Of a stretch of DNA of 7,502 bases, positions 1-6,323 are shown piece after piece. Origin of the DNA: Lachnospiraceae bacterium UBA4317. GTDB lineage: Bacteria; Bacillota_A; Clostridia; Lachnospirales; Lachnospiraceae. Location of the stretch: assembly GCA_002394525.1 (NCBI GenBank), contig DGUF01000057.1, forward strand, positions 1-7,502, read 5' to 3'. The stretch's first letter is position 1, and every line of letters begins with the position of its first letter. The position numbers and the translations under genes were made by a program. The notes below the pieces were generated by a model, which was not told where the DNA came from, did not search any database, and saw only the letters and a list, made by a program, of their open reading frames with translations.

Positions 1-99
1 AAGATTTTCTATGATCTCAGTGCTGCGCTTACCGTTTCGCCGGATATCTCTGATTACATGGAACGTAGGATCTTTTGATTTCCCCTTCATGATACGCAT
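1..99 (-). CDS. Transposase N-terminus, probably IS1634/IS4-like (partial)
   Basis: This is a leftward open frame of 33 codons that continues past position 1 without a stop, so only the N-terminus is visible. The start at 99 is chosen because a strong GGAGGG ribosome binding site lies 7 bases upstream (about 107-112) and a promoter sits beyond it. The peptide begins MRIMKGKSKDPTFHVIRD and continues with an RRNGKRSTEIIENL segment. The pattern of a short basic start, an F-x-V-I-R-x strand, then N-G-K-x-x-x-E-I-I-E-x-L resembles, from memory, the first 35 residues of IS1634-group DDE transposases common in Clostridia. The catalytic DDE residues lie outside the window, so the family assignment rests on this short segment. 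A non-mobile protein with a similar N-terminus cannot be excluded. Confidence 0.55.
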   Translation of the reverse strand, partial: MRIMKGKSKDPTFHVIRDIRRNGKRSTEIIENL

Positions 100-135
100 G
101 ATTCGACCCTCCGGAATAAAATAATATATGTGATT

Positions 136-164
136 ATTATACCACAATATACGCATATACGCAA
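136..164 (-). promoter_or_regulatory. Promoter of the transposase (extended -10)
   Basis: Read leftward, the -10 box is a perfect TATAAT (136-141) preceded by TG plus one base, giving an extended -10 (TGGTATAAT). A weak -35 TTGCGT (159-164) lies 17 bp away. The predicted start of transcription is near 129, giving a short leader before the ATG at 99. Confidence 0.6.
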
Positions 165-186
165 TAGACAAAATAGAAAATTGTGC

Positions 187-210
187 AAAAAAATAAGCCA
201 GGACTGGCTT
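187..210 (-). terminator. Leftward intrinsic terminator at the element end
   Basis: The arms AAGCCAG (195-201) and CTGGCTT (204-210) are inverted repeats. On the minus strand they form a short GC-containing stem followed by A and seven T residues (complement of 187-193). It lies upstream of the transposase promoter and faces transcription entering from the right. This fits the known tendency of insertion sequences to block read-through transcription into the transposase gene. The stem is short, so its efficiency is uncertain. Confidence 0.5.
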
Positions 211-238
211 TCAGCGTTTTGGGGTGTCAAACTTCCGA

Positions 239-267
239 GCCCCGCTCCGCCGCCGGCGGAGCGGGGC
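239..267. repeat. Perfect GC-rich palindrome, 14-bp arms
   Basis: Every base from 239 to 252 pairs with its mirror base from 267 back to 254, around a single central base (253). As RNA this would make a stem of about 12 GC-rich pairs with a small loop. It starts GCCCCGCTCCGCC. No T-run follows on either strand, so it is not a canonical intrinsic terminator. It sits just outside the probable insertion-sequence end. A second, smaller palindrome, CCCGCGCGGG, follows at 282-291. Confidence 0.85.
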
Positions 268-357
268 AGTTGTGGTTCATGCCCGCGCGGGGGCGGGGCC
301 GCAGCCTCCCGGCCTTGCCAAAAACCAAAAAACGATTTGCGGCGGCAGCTGTTTTTG

Positions 358-386
358 TGGCAGAGGCTTGAAAAGAAAGTTATAAT
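358..386 (+). promoter_or_regulatory. Possible promoter of the ClpX-like gene
   Basis: A perfect -10 hexamer TATAAT is at 381-386. The -35 position at a 17-bp spacing is TGGCAG (358-363), a poor match, and TTGAAA at 368-373 is too close to serve. Transcription would start near 393, leaving a leader of about 90 bases. The perfect -10 supports it; the weak -35 means either activator dependence or a chance match. Confidence 0.35.
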
Positions 387-415
387 GAATAAAATGGTGA
401 GAAAGTCAGCTGTCA

Positions 416-430
416 GCGGGGCTTCCCCGC
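416..430 (+). other. Small stable hairpin in the ClpX-like gene leader
   Basis: GCGGGG (416-421) pairs perfectly with CCCCGC (425-430) across a 3-base CTT loop. There is no T-tract, so termination is unlikely. It would lie about 25 bases into the mRNA if the TATAAT at 381-386 is used, where it could stabilise the 5' end. No function is proven. Confidence 0.5.
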
Positions 431-484
431 ATGGCCTGATCACAGACAGAAATGTAAAAACGGACAGGAGACCAGAGACTGCTT

Positions 485-2254
485 ATGGCAAATCAGAATA
501 AAGACCAGAATAATGGAAATACACATGTGACCGAATACTGTGTCATGTGCAGGAGACCGGACACCTCGGCGGGAAAGATGATCCACCTGCCGGGGAATCT
601 TTGCGTTTGCCCCGACTGCATGCAGAAGATGATGGACTTTGCCGGAAAGCTGGACCTGTCCAATCTCCAGGGCAGTCCCCTGATGAACCAGGACCTGATG
701 AATCTCTTCCGCGGACAGGTCCCCTTCCCGGGGCAGACCGGGAATGAGCGCGGCGCCGCCGGCCGAAACAGCGGGACCGGAAAAGCGGGCGGAGGAGACC
801 TGACTCCGGAGGAGAGCGTGGAAGGCGGCTCCGGGGACACCGCGGCGGCCTCCGCGGCCGGACAGGAGGCTGAGGACCGGACGGACGCGGAAGTGGATGC
901 GGCCGGCGCAGACGAGAACCCGGTCGAGATCGAGATCCGGGTCCCTGTGCGCGGGAGGGCCGATGCCGCCGCGCAGGAGGAGACGGACGAGGAGGAAGAC
1001 GGGGAGACAGAAGACCGGCAGGGCGGCCGGCGCGGCCCCTCGATCAGCTTCCTGAACCTGGGAGACCTCTTCGGCAACGGAGGGGGCTTCGGCCAGGGCG
1101 GCCCCAAAGTCAAAAAGAAAAAGAAAAACGCCCGCAAGCCCGTTTTTTCCATCGACAACATCCCCGCTCCCCACAAGATCAAGGAGGAGCTCGACAAATA
1201 TGTCATCGGCCAGGACCGGGCCAAGAAATTCATTTCCGTGGCGGCCTACAACCACTACAAGCGGGTCAGGACCGGGACCATGGACGAGATCGAGATCGAG
1301 AAATCCAACATCCTCCTGATCGGGCCGACCGGCTGCGGCAAGACCTACCTGGTCCGGACCCTGGCGGAGCTTCTCGATGTCCCGCTCGCCATCTCCGACG
1401 CCACCTCCCTCACAGAGGCCGGATATATAGGCGACGATATTGAGAGCGTCATCTCCAAGCTCCTGGCCGCGGCTGATAACGATGTGGAAAAGGCGGAGAA
1501 GGGGATCGTCTTCATCGACGAGATCGACAAGATCGCCAAAAAGCGCAACACCAGCTCCCGGGATGTCAGCGGCGAATCCGTCCAGCAGGGACTTTTAAAG
1601 CTTCTGGAGGGGGCGGAGGTCGAAGTCCCCGTCGGCGCCAGCAGCAAAAACGCCATGGTCCCCCTGGCCACCGTCAATACCCGCAATATCCTCTTTATCT
1701 GCGGCGGCGCCTTCCCCAACATGGAAAATATTGTCCGCGAACGTCTCAAAAAGCAGACCTCCATGGGCTTCGGGGCCGTCCTCAAGGACGCCTTTGACGA
1801 GGATAAAAATATCCTGGACAAGGTCACCAACGAGGACCTGCGCCGCTTTGGCATGATCCCCGAATTTATCGGCAGGCTCCCCATTCTCTGCACCCTGCAG
1901 GGCCTGGACATGGACATGCTTGTCCGGATCCTGCGCGAGCCCCGCAATGCCATCATCAAGCAGTACCAGAAGCTCCTTGCCCTGGATGAAGTGGACCTGG
2001 AGTTTGAGGACGACGCCCTGGAGGCCATTGCCCAGAAGGCCCTCGAGCGCGACACGGGCGCCCGCGCCCTGCGGTCGGTCATCGAGGAATTCATGATGGA
2101 CATCATGTACGAGATCCCCAAGGATGACAACATCGGGACCGTCACCATCACCCGCGCCTTCGTGGAAGGCAAGGGTGGCCCCGTCATCGGGATCCGGACA
2201 GACACACCGTCCCGGCAGATCCCCCTGCTGGAGCCCGCCGCTGCCGCGGACTGA
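485..2254 (+). CDS. clpX: ClpX-type AAA+ protein unfoldase with long acidic insertion
   Basis: This is a cytoplasmic AAA+ unfoldase of the ClpX family, which in other bacteria unfolds tagged proteins and feeds them to ClpP. Visible features: a zinc-binding domain with Cys19, Cys22, Cys42 and Cys45; an acidic, Gly/Ala-rich low-complexity insertion at about 85-207, followed by a lysine-rich stretch (208-218); and a typical ClpX core from about 227. The core has Walker A GPTGCGKT (280-287), pore loop GYIG (313-316), Walker B IVFIDE (341-346), sensor 1 near 399-400, arginine finger in GRLP (Arg464) and sensor 2 GAR (525-527). At 589 residues it is well over the usual length of about 420. Where canonical ClpX has the RKH loop there is GASSKNA (384-390), and the ClpP-docking IGF is MGF (427-429). 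No clpP, tig or lon is adjacent, so it may be a second, specialised copy. The ATG at 485 has only a distant AGGAG (466-470, 14 bases away), so the start is less certain than the rest. Confidence 0.9.
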   Translation: MANQNKDQNNGNTHVTEYCVMCRRPDTSAGKMIHLPGNLCVCPDCMQKMMDFAGKLDLSNLQGSPLMNQDLMNLFRGQVPFPGQTGNERGAAGRNSGTGKAGGGDLTPEESVEGGSGDTAAASAAGQEAEDRTDAEVDAAGADENPVEIEIRVPVRGRADAAAQEETDEEEDGETEDRQGGRRGPSISFLNLGDLFGNGGGFGQGGPKVKKKKKNARKPVFSIDNIPAPHKIKEELDKYVIGQDRAKKFISVAAYNHYKRVRTGTMDEIEIEKSNILLIGPTGCGKTYLVRTLAELLDVPLAISDATSLTEAGYIGDDIESVISKLLAAADNDVEKAEKGIVFIDEIDKIAKKRNTSSRDVSGESVQQGLLKLLEGAEVEVPVGASSKNAMVPLATVNTRNILFICGGAFPNMENIVRERLKKQTSMGFGAVLKDAFDEDKNILDKVTNEDLRRFGMIPEFIGRLPILCTLQGLDMDMLVRILREPRNAIIKQYQKLLALDEVDLEFEDDALEAIAQKALERDTGARALRSVIEEFMMDIMYEIPKDDNIGTVTITRAFVEGKGGPVIGIRTDTPSRQIPLLEPAAAAD

Positions 2255-2329
2255 CGCGGGAAAACCGGCGGACTTCCCCGGGATCTGTACAGGCAGCCCA
2301 TGGGACCGGATAGACGAAAGCCCCGGCAT

Positions 2330-2358
2330 TTAACTGATACATTGATGTAACTTATACC
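2330..2358 (+). promoter_or_regulatory. Possible promoter of the subtilase gene
   Basis: TTAACT (2330-2335) and TATACC (2353-2358) are separated by 17 bp and each match the sigma-A consensus at four of six positions. The spacer contains a small inverted repeat, TACAT-TG-ATGTA (2338-2349), which could be an operator or chance. No intrinsic terminator is visible after the ClpX-like gene, so read-through from upstream is also possible. Confidence 0.35.
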
Positions 2359-2385
2359 GGACGGAGCCACGAAGGAGCACATTCT

Positions 2386-5259
2386 ATGAAAAAGAACCAT
2401 CAAGAACACAGGTCTGCTCCCGGAACAGGCCGCAGAATGCTGATCTCCGCGCTGGGAGCGCTGACAGCCTTTCTGATCTTTGCGACAGGCCTCGGCGCTG
2501 TCTGCGCGCAGGCGGGCACGGCCAAAACCGCGACCAGGGTCATCAAGGCGGAGAGCGAGGAGGACTTTGCCGGAGAGACGGCAAAGCTGGTAAAACAGTA
2601 CCGCAGCATGACGACCGTGACCAACGGGGAGACCACGCCCTATTCCTCCGGCCGTCTGATCGTGCGCTCAAAGAGCGGCAGTAAGGTCAATCTCAGCTCC
2701 TACGGGGCAAAGACGGTCATAGAGAGCGGATTCGGCGTCAGCATCGTGCAGTTCGCCTCCGGAAGCGCCGCGAAAAAGGCGGCCTCCTCCATAAAAGCCC
2801 TGCCCGCGGTCTCCTATGTGGAGGCGGATGACACCGCCATCAATGTCGGAGATACAAAGATCAGCCAGATCAGCTTTGAGGGCAATCCCGGAGACGACGA
2901 GTCCGGAGAGGCCGGGACCGGGGCGACGGGGACCGACGGATTTTCCTTTATGGAGACACCACCGGACTTCGGTGATACCGGATCCACGGCGACCGGCTAT
3001 GAGAGGGACACAAAGGGCAGGGATACGACCTACGACACCTCCATCAAAGCCGGTGTCTCCGCGGCCTCTGCCAAGGCCATGTCCTGGGGAGCCTCCTACA
3101 TGCAGGCCGACAGGTATGCCGCCTATATCAAGACCTATATCAACAGGTCCATCAAGGTCGCCGTCATCGACAGCGGCGTCACCCCCCATGAAAGGCTCAA
3201 CGGCCGCCTGGCCACCGGGATGGACTTTATCGACAACGACAGGAACGCCGCGGACAGAAACGGCCACGGCACCCATGTCGCGGGCACGATCGTCGACTGC
3301 ACGCCCGGGATCAAGGTCTATATCCTGCCCGTCCGGACCATGGACGCCTCGGGCATGGGCAACCCCTCCGTGGTCGGCAACGGCATCCGCTATGCCGTCA
3401 ACGCCGGGGCCAAGGTCATCAACCTCAGCCTGGGCGGCGATTCCCACTACAAATACCTGGAGGAATGCATCACCTACGCCCACAACAAGGGCGTCACGGT
3501 CGTAGTGGCGGCCGGCAATGAGAACGAGAATACCAGGTACATCTGCCCGGCCCACATGTCGACCCCCATTGTCGTCTCGGCCATCGATGAGTCCGGCAAG
3601 AGGGCCTATTTTTCCAACTACGGCTCCTCCGTCGACGTGGCGGCCCCCGGAGTCGATGTCATCAGCTGCTGGATGGGCGGCGGCTATGCCATAGCCAGCG
3701 GAACCTCCATGGCGGCCCCCCACATCTCGGCCGTGGCGGCCATGTACCGCCTGGCCCACCCGTCTCTGACTGCCGCGGCCGTCCAAAAGAAGGTCAGGAC
3801 CTTTATCAAGGATCTGGGAACCAAGGGGACCGACCAGTATTACGGCAGAGGCGTTCCCCGGATGCTGGCTGAGATCACGCCCAGAAAGGTCGCCCTGAGC
3901 AGGACCACGGCCTCTGTTGAGATCAACAAAAAGATCACCCTCAAGGCCACGCTGACCCCTTCCTATGCCGGACAGAAAAAGCTCACCTGGTCCTCCAGCA
4001 ACAGCAAGGTCGTTTCCGTCTCCGGCGGTAAGCTGACCGCCAAAAAGAAGGGGACCGCGACCATCACCGTCAAGACCTGCAACGGCAGGAAGGCCACCTG
4101 CAAGGTGACTGTGACCGGGATCAAGCCCACCTCCGTGTCCCTCAGCGCCACATCAAAGACCCTCAGGGTCGGCCAGACAACCAGGCTGACCGCCACAGTC
4201 CTGCCCAAAAACGCGGAGTCCAAAAAGGTCTCCTGGAAGACCAGCGCCCCTGCTGTTGCCACCGTTTACGGCGGCACGATCACCGCGAAAAAGGCCGGCA
4301 CCGCCACGATCACTGCCATAACGGCCAACGGCAAAAAGAGGACCTGCAAGGTGACCGTGAAGGCCGCGGCTGTCTCGACGTCCGCAAAGCCGGGGACCGT
4401 CAAGGTGATCAGCCAGCCTGAAAAGACTTCTTCAGCCTCTTCCGCAGCAGCCGCCGCTTCACAGAAAGCTTCCGCGGCCCTGCCGGAGACCCCGGCGGTA
4501 TCGCCGGAAGGCTTCGAGGAGCCCCTCAAGGCCGCCGCGACAGAGCCGGAAACAGCAGCAGAGGCAGCGGACGCAGCAGCGTCTGAAGCCTCAGCAGAGC
4601 CCGGGGCTTCCGCAGAGGACAACGCGGCGGACACCCCCGCGGAGGAGGAGCCCGCAGCGGAATCCCAAACAGGCGGGACCGTCTTTTTGACGGAGGAGGC
4701 TGAAGCGGGACCCGATGCCGGAGAGACCATATTCCCGGCGGAGGAGGCTGAGGCGGGAGCCGCCGCAGCGGATCCCGGCCCGGACGAGACCGCTTATTCA
4801 ACCGGCGAATCAGCAGAAACCCCCGCAGAAGACTTTTACGCCCGGGAGGCGGAGACACCTCCTTCGGATCAGGAAACTTTCTTTATCGAACCGGAAACAG
4901 ACGAAGGAAATAATCAGGCGGAACCGGCCCTCCTGGAAACCCCGCAGGAATTTCCCGGGGACCAGACCGGCCAGGAGGCCGGGTGGGACCTTCCCGCCGG
5001 GGAGCTCCTTCCCGACGACCAGGCAGATCCTGCCTTCCAGGACCCGAACAGCCTGACTCCGGGCGGACTCTTCCCGGCAGAGACGGATGCCGCGGACCCT
5101 GCGGGGCCCCTCTTTTCCGACCAGGACCAGACGCAGCAGCCGGAGCCCCTCCTTCCAGGACAGAACCAGACACAATCCCCGGATAATCTCTTCCAGGAAC
5201 AAATTCAGACCGATTCTTCAGACACTCTCTTCCAGGAACAAATCCAGACTGATCCTTAA
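2386..5259 (+). CDS. Secreted subtilisin-family (S8) serine protease with Big_2 domains and repetitive acidic tail
   Basis: This is a predicted extracellular endopeptidase of 957 residues. A basic N-terminus and hydrophobic helix (about 18-40) end in CAQA, a likely signal-peptidase I site near 43; no lipobox fits. An inhibitor-I9-like propeptide spans about 88-155. The catalytic domain (about 240-490) shows the full S8 triad: Asp262 in AVIDSGV, His294 in NGHGTHVAG and Ser441 in GTSMAAP, with the oxyanion Asn378 in AAGN. Two Big_2 (bacterial Ig-like) domains follow at about 500-577 and 580-658, each with the K-x-G-T-A-T-I-T signature. From about 660 the tail is rich in Ala, Glu, Pro, Asp and Gln: first Ala/Ser, then roughly 16-residue Glu/Ala repeats, then 13-residue Gln-rich repeats. 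There is no LPXTG or C-terminal membrane anchor. The start has AAGGAG (2372-2377) 8 bases upstream. The repeat array continues past the stop codon, suggesting the tail was once longer. Confidence 0.92.
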   Translation: MKKNHQEHRSAPGTGRRMLISALGALTAFLIFATGLGAVCAQAGTAKTATRVIKAESEEDFAGETAKLVKQYRSMTTVTNGETTPYSSGRLIVRSKSGSKVNLSSYGAKTVIESGFGVSIVQFASGSAAKKAASSIKALPAVSYVEADDTAINVGDTKISQISFEGNPGDDESGEAGTGATGTDGFSFMETPPDFGDTGSTATGYERDTKGRDTTYDTSIKAGVSAASAKAMSWGASYMQADRYAAYIKTYINRSIKVAVIDSGVTPHERLNGRLATGMDFIDNDRNAADRNGHGTHVAGTIVDCTPGIKVYILPVRTMDASGMGNPSVVGNGIRYAVNAGAKVINLSLGGDSHYKYLEECITYAHNKGVTVVVAAGNENENTRYICPAHMSTPIVVSAIDESGKRAYFSNYGSSVDVAAPGVDVISCWMGGGYAIASGTSMAAPHISAVAAMYRLAHPSLTAAAVQKKVRTFIKDLGTKGTDQYYGRGVPRMLAEITPRKVALSRTTASVEINKKITLKATLTPSYAGQKKLTWSSSNSKVVSVSGGKLTAKKKGTATITVKTCNGRKATCKVTVTGIKPTSVSLSATSKTLRVGQTTRLTATVLPKNAESKKVSWKTSAPAVATVYGGTITAKKAGTATITAITANGKKRTCKVTVKAAAVSTSAKPGTVKVISQPEKTSSASSAAAAASQKASAALPETPAVSPEGFEEPLKAAATEPETAAEAADAAASEASAEPGASAEDNAADTPAEEEPAAESQTGGTVFLTEEAEAGPDAGETIFPAEEAEAGAAAADPGPDETAYSTGESAETPAEDFYAREAETPPSDQETFFIEPETDEGNNQAEPALLETPQEFPGDQTGQEAGWDLPAGELLPDDQADPAFQDPNSLTPGGLFPAETDAADPAGPLFSDQDQTQQPEPLLPGQNQTQSPDNLFQEQIQTDSSDTLFQEQIQTDP
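4691..4761 (+). repeat. Direct repeat in the subtilase tail (48-bp offset)
   Basis: A 23-base segment beginning CGGAGGAGGCTGA at 4691-4713 recurs at 4739-4761 with two differences, encoding TEEAEAG and AEEAEAG. The offset is 48 bp (16 codons), which keeps the reading frame. Further degraded copies (TAYS, DFYA and TFFI blocks, residues about 802-834) continue the pattern of an aromatic residue followed by a Glu-rich stretch. This looks like in-frame tandem duplication inside a low-complexity tail. Confidence 0.7.
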
Positions 5260-5340
5260 AACAGTTCTCTCCAGGAACAAATCCTGCCCAACCTTTCGGA
5301 AATACTCTTTCAGTAACAGATCCAGACATTCCCGTCAGGC
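5107..5340 (+). repeat. 39-bp tandem repeat array crossing the subtilase stop codon
   Basis: Six contiguous 39-bp units can be laid out at 5107, 5146, 5185, 5224, 5263 and 5302. The translated consensus is xLFQEQIQTDSSD. Units three and four are nearly identical (residues 934-957); units one and two are diverged. The gene's TAA (5257-5259) falls inside unit four, where unit three has TCA. Unit five and unit six follow in the same frame, and unit six carries a second stop, TAA (5314-5316), where the consensus is GAA. A seventh, badly degraded unit may follow at 5341-5379. Confidence 0.85.
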
Positions 5341-5594
5341 AATCAATTCCCCGCAGGACCAGGCCGAAGCCGGCCGGACCATAAATGGAGCGGCGGAGAC
5401 CGGCGGAAATGATAGCATTTTGTGACTGACTGAACGGTTTACAGAATAAATAAAGAGGCGCAGTCTTCTGGTTGAAGGAGACTGCGCCTCTGTCTGCGAA
5501 ATCAAAAAAGTACACGTACCGCGGGGTGATATGCTGCCAGGGAACGTATACTTTTATATTTTCACCTGGCCCATTAATAATCCGGGAAAAATGC
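5260..5594. other. Convergent intergenic region
   Basis: This stretch separates the rightward subtilase from the leftward DUF975-like gene. Its first part (to about 5340, perhaps 5379) is the untranslated continuation of the subtilase repeat array; the old frame runs on to TGA at 5410-5412. A strong hairpin lies at 5454-5491. Between 5500 and 5594 only a weak inverted repeat, GCCAGG (5536-5541) and CCTGGC (5565-5570), is visible, with no T-tract. No further gene is supported here. Confidence 0.7.
5443..5491 (-). terminator. Intrinsic terminator of the leftward membrane-protein unit
   Basis: AGAGGCGCAGTC (5454-5465) pairs perfectly with GACTGCGCCTCT (5480-5491), a 12-bp stem. Read leftward it is followed by TTTATTTATTCTG, a U-rich tail, so it best terminates the genes ending at 5595. 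Rightward there is no T-run after the stem, so it would be at most a weak terminator, or a 3'-end stabiliser, for the subtilase mRNA. Confidence 0.8.
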
Positions 5595-6311
5595 TCAGGC
5601 CTGCGGCGACATCAGGTCCTTGTAAAAGGCCGCGGAACAGGCGAACTGACAGCAGCTTGCAAAGACATTGGCGATCCCCAGGGAAAAGATCCCCAGCAGA
5701 TGCATGGGCATGAGGCGCAGGTAGAGCAGGAAGAGCCGGAGCCGGTTGCCCCGCATCAGATTGCGGGAGGCCTGGAGGATCCTTGCGGCATCCTGATCGG
5801 GAAAATCCAGCAGCAGATAGTTGGTCATGGCATAGGTCATGGTCCAGCAGAGGTAGGCCGCGGAGGAGATCACGCAGACCACGGGCACAAGGGGGATGAA
5901 CTGAGGCGCGTGCTCCCAGGGGGAAAAAAACAGCAGGAGCTGGATCGGTAAGAGACAGACCATCTCCCCCAGGGTCACAAAGAGGCGGACCCGGACAGAC
6001 CGGTCGATGTCACCCGAAAAGGCGATAAAAAGATTTCTGACCGCGGCCGGCTGGCCATACTGAAGATTCAGAAATATTGACGAGAGCCCGATCCCGAAAA
6101 GGCTGGCGAAGGTCGATGTCACGAAACCGGCCGCCAGTCCAAAGACCAGGGTCAGGAGCCAGTTGGAAAGATCGACCGCCGCCCCCAGCTGATTCACAAA
6201 GATCGAAATGATCATATACAGGACAAAGCTCCACGAGACGAACGTCATACGTCCCAGAAGAGCCTGTCTTGCATCGGCAAAGAGCAGGGCGTTTGACCTG
6301 TGCTTTTTCAT
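5595..6311 (-). CDS. DUF975-like integral membrane protein
   Basis: This is a 238-residue polytopic membrane protein resembling the DUF975 family of Firmicutes, whose function is unknown. Hydrophobic segments lie at about 22-42, 52-82, 110-130, 139-162 and 192-226. The family-like signature is the cytoplasmic QASRNLMRGN motif (180-189) before the last hydrophobic region, and a terminal FYKDL (229-233). The start at 6311 (MKKHRSN) is preferred over the ATG at 6323, because that upstream ATG directly abuts the preceding gene's stop and its ATGAGG segment makes an ideal ribosome binding site 6 bases before the 6311 ATG. It is the second gene of a leftward pair, 12 bases after its partner, so translational coupling is likely. 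It is probably terminated at the 5454-5491 hairpin. The role is not predicted. Confidence 0.75.
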   Translation of the reverse strand: MKKHRSNALLFADARQALLGRMTFVSWSFVLYMIISIFVNQLGAAVDLSNWLLTLVFGLAAGFVTSTFASLFGIGLSSIFLNLQYGQPAAVRNLFIAFSGDIDRSVRVRLFVTLGEMVCLLPIQLLLFFSPWEHAPQFIPLVPVVCVISSAAYLCWTMTYAMTNYLLLDFPDQDAARILQASRNLMRGNRLRLFLLYLRLMPMHLLGIFSLGIANVFASCCQFACSAAFYKDLMSPQA

Positions 6312-6323
6312 AAAAAACCTCAT

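Larger units (their letters stand above)
1..235 (-). mobile_element. Probable end of an insertion sequence
   Basis: The partial transposase, its promoter and a terminator-like hairpin facing incoming transcription together look like the 5' end of an insertion sequence that extends left of the window. Base composition changes abruptly: roughly 115-225 is AT-rich, while 239-320 is extremely GC-rich. The edge is therefore placed provisionally around 215-240, near the GTGTCAAACTTCCGAG segment (224-239). The opposite end is not in the window, so neither terminal inverted repeats nor a target-site duplication can be confirmed, and the boundary is an inference. Confidence 0.3.
100..484. other. Intergenic region between transposase and the ClpX-like gene
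   Basis: No convincing gene lies here; the open frames on both strands are low-complexity or GC-driven. In order it holds the transposase promoter, a leftward terminator-like hairpin, an abrupt rise in GC content, two GC-rich palindromes (239-267 and 282-291), and an imperfect inverted repeat of A and T runs (316-325 with 351-362, two-base bulge). After that come the -10-like TATAAT at 381-386 and a small hairpin at 416-430 in the presumed 5' leader of the ClpX-like gene. Confidence 0.7.

Noticed and set aside
440..1255. Long leftward open frames opposite the ClpX-like gene (440-1255, 493-1233)
   Set aside because: They are antisense to a strongly supported gene, lie over its low-complexity insertion, have no ribosome binding site or recognisable domain, and are expected from the high GC codon use.
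1345..2409. Leftward 354-codon open frame opposite the ClpX ATPase core
   Set aside because: The translation is Ser/Arg-rich with no domain signature, and it mirrors the codon bias of the sense gene, which carries all AAA+ motifs.
2479..2520. Lipoprotein signal in the subtilase (Cys40)
   Set aside because: The residues before the cysteine are Gly-Ala-Val, which do not fit the lipobox; a standard signal-peptidase I site at CAQA fits better.
2668..3786. Leftward 372-codon open frame opposite the protease domain
   Set aside because: The Gly/Asp/Val-rich translation is a shadow of the subtilase frame, where the full catalytic triad is read on the other strand.
4960..5259. Sortase anchor motif at the subtilase C-terminus
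   Set aside because: No LPXTG, following hydrophobic helix or basic tail is present, either before the stop or in the continued frame to 5412.
5107..5379. CRISPR array
   Set aside because: The 39-bp units are contiguous, without unique spacers, are in phase with the coding frame and degrade gradually; they are a protein-coding tandem repeat.
4883..5515. Leftward 210-codon frame and rightward 5087-5425 frame with repeated motifs
   Set aside because: A 39-bp repeat stays in phase in all frames, so any stop-free frame shows protein repeats. Neither has a convincing start or ribosome binding site, and only the subtilase frame joins a real domain architecture.
5536..5570. Inverted repeat GCCAGG/CCTGGC as a second terminator
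   Set aside because: The stem is only 6 bp with a 23-base loop and no adjacent T-tract; the 5454-5491 hairpin is far stronger.
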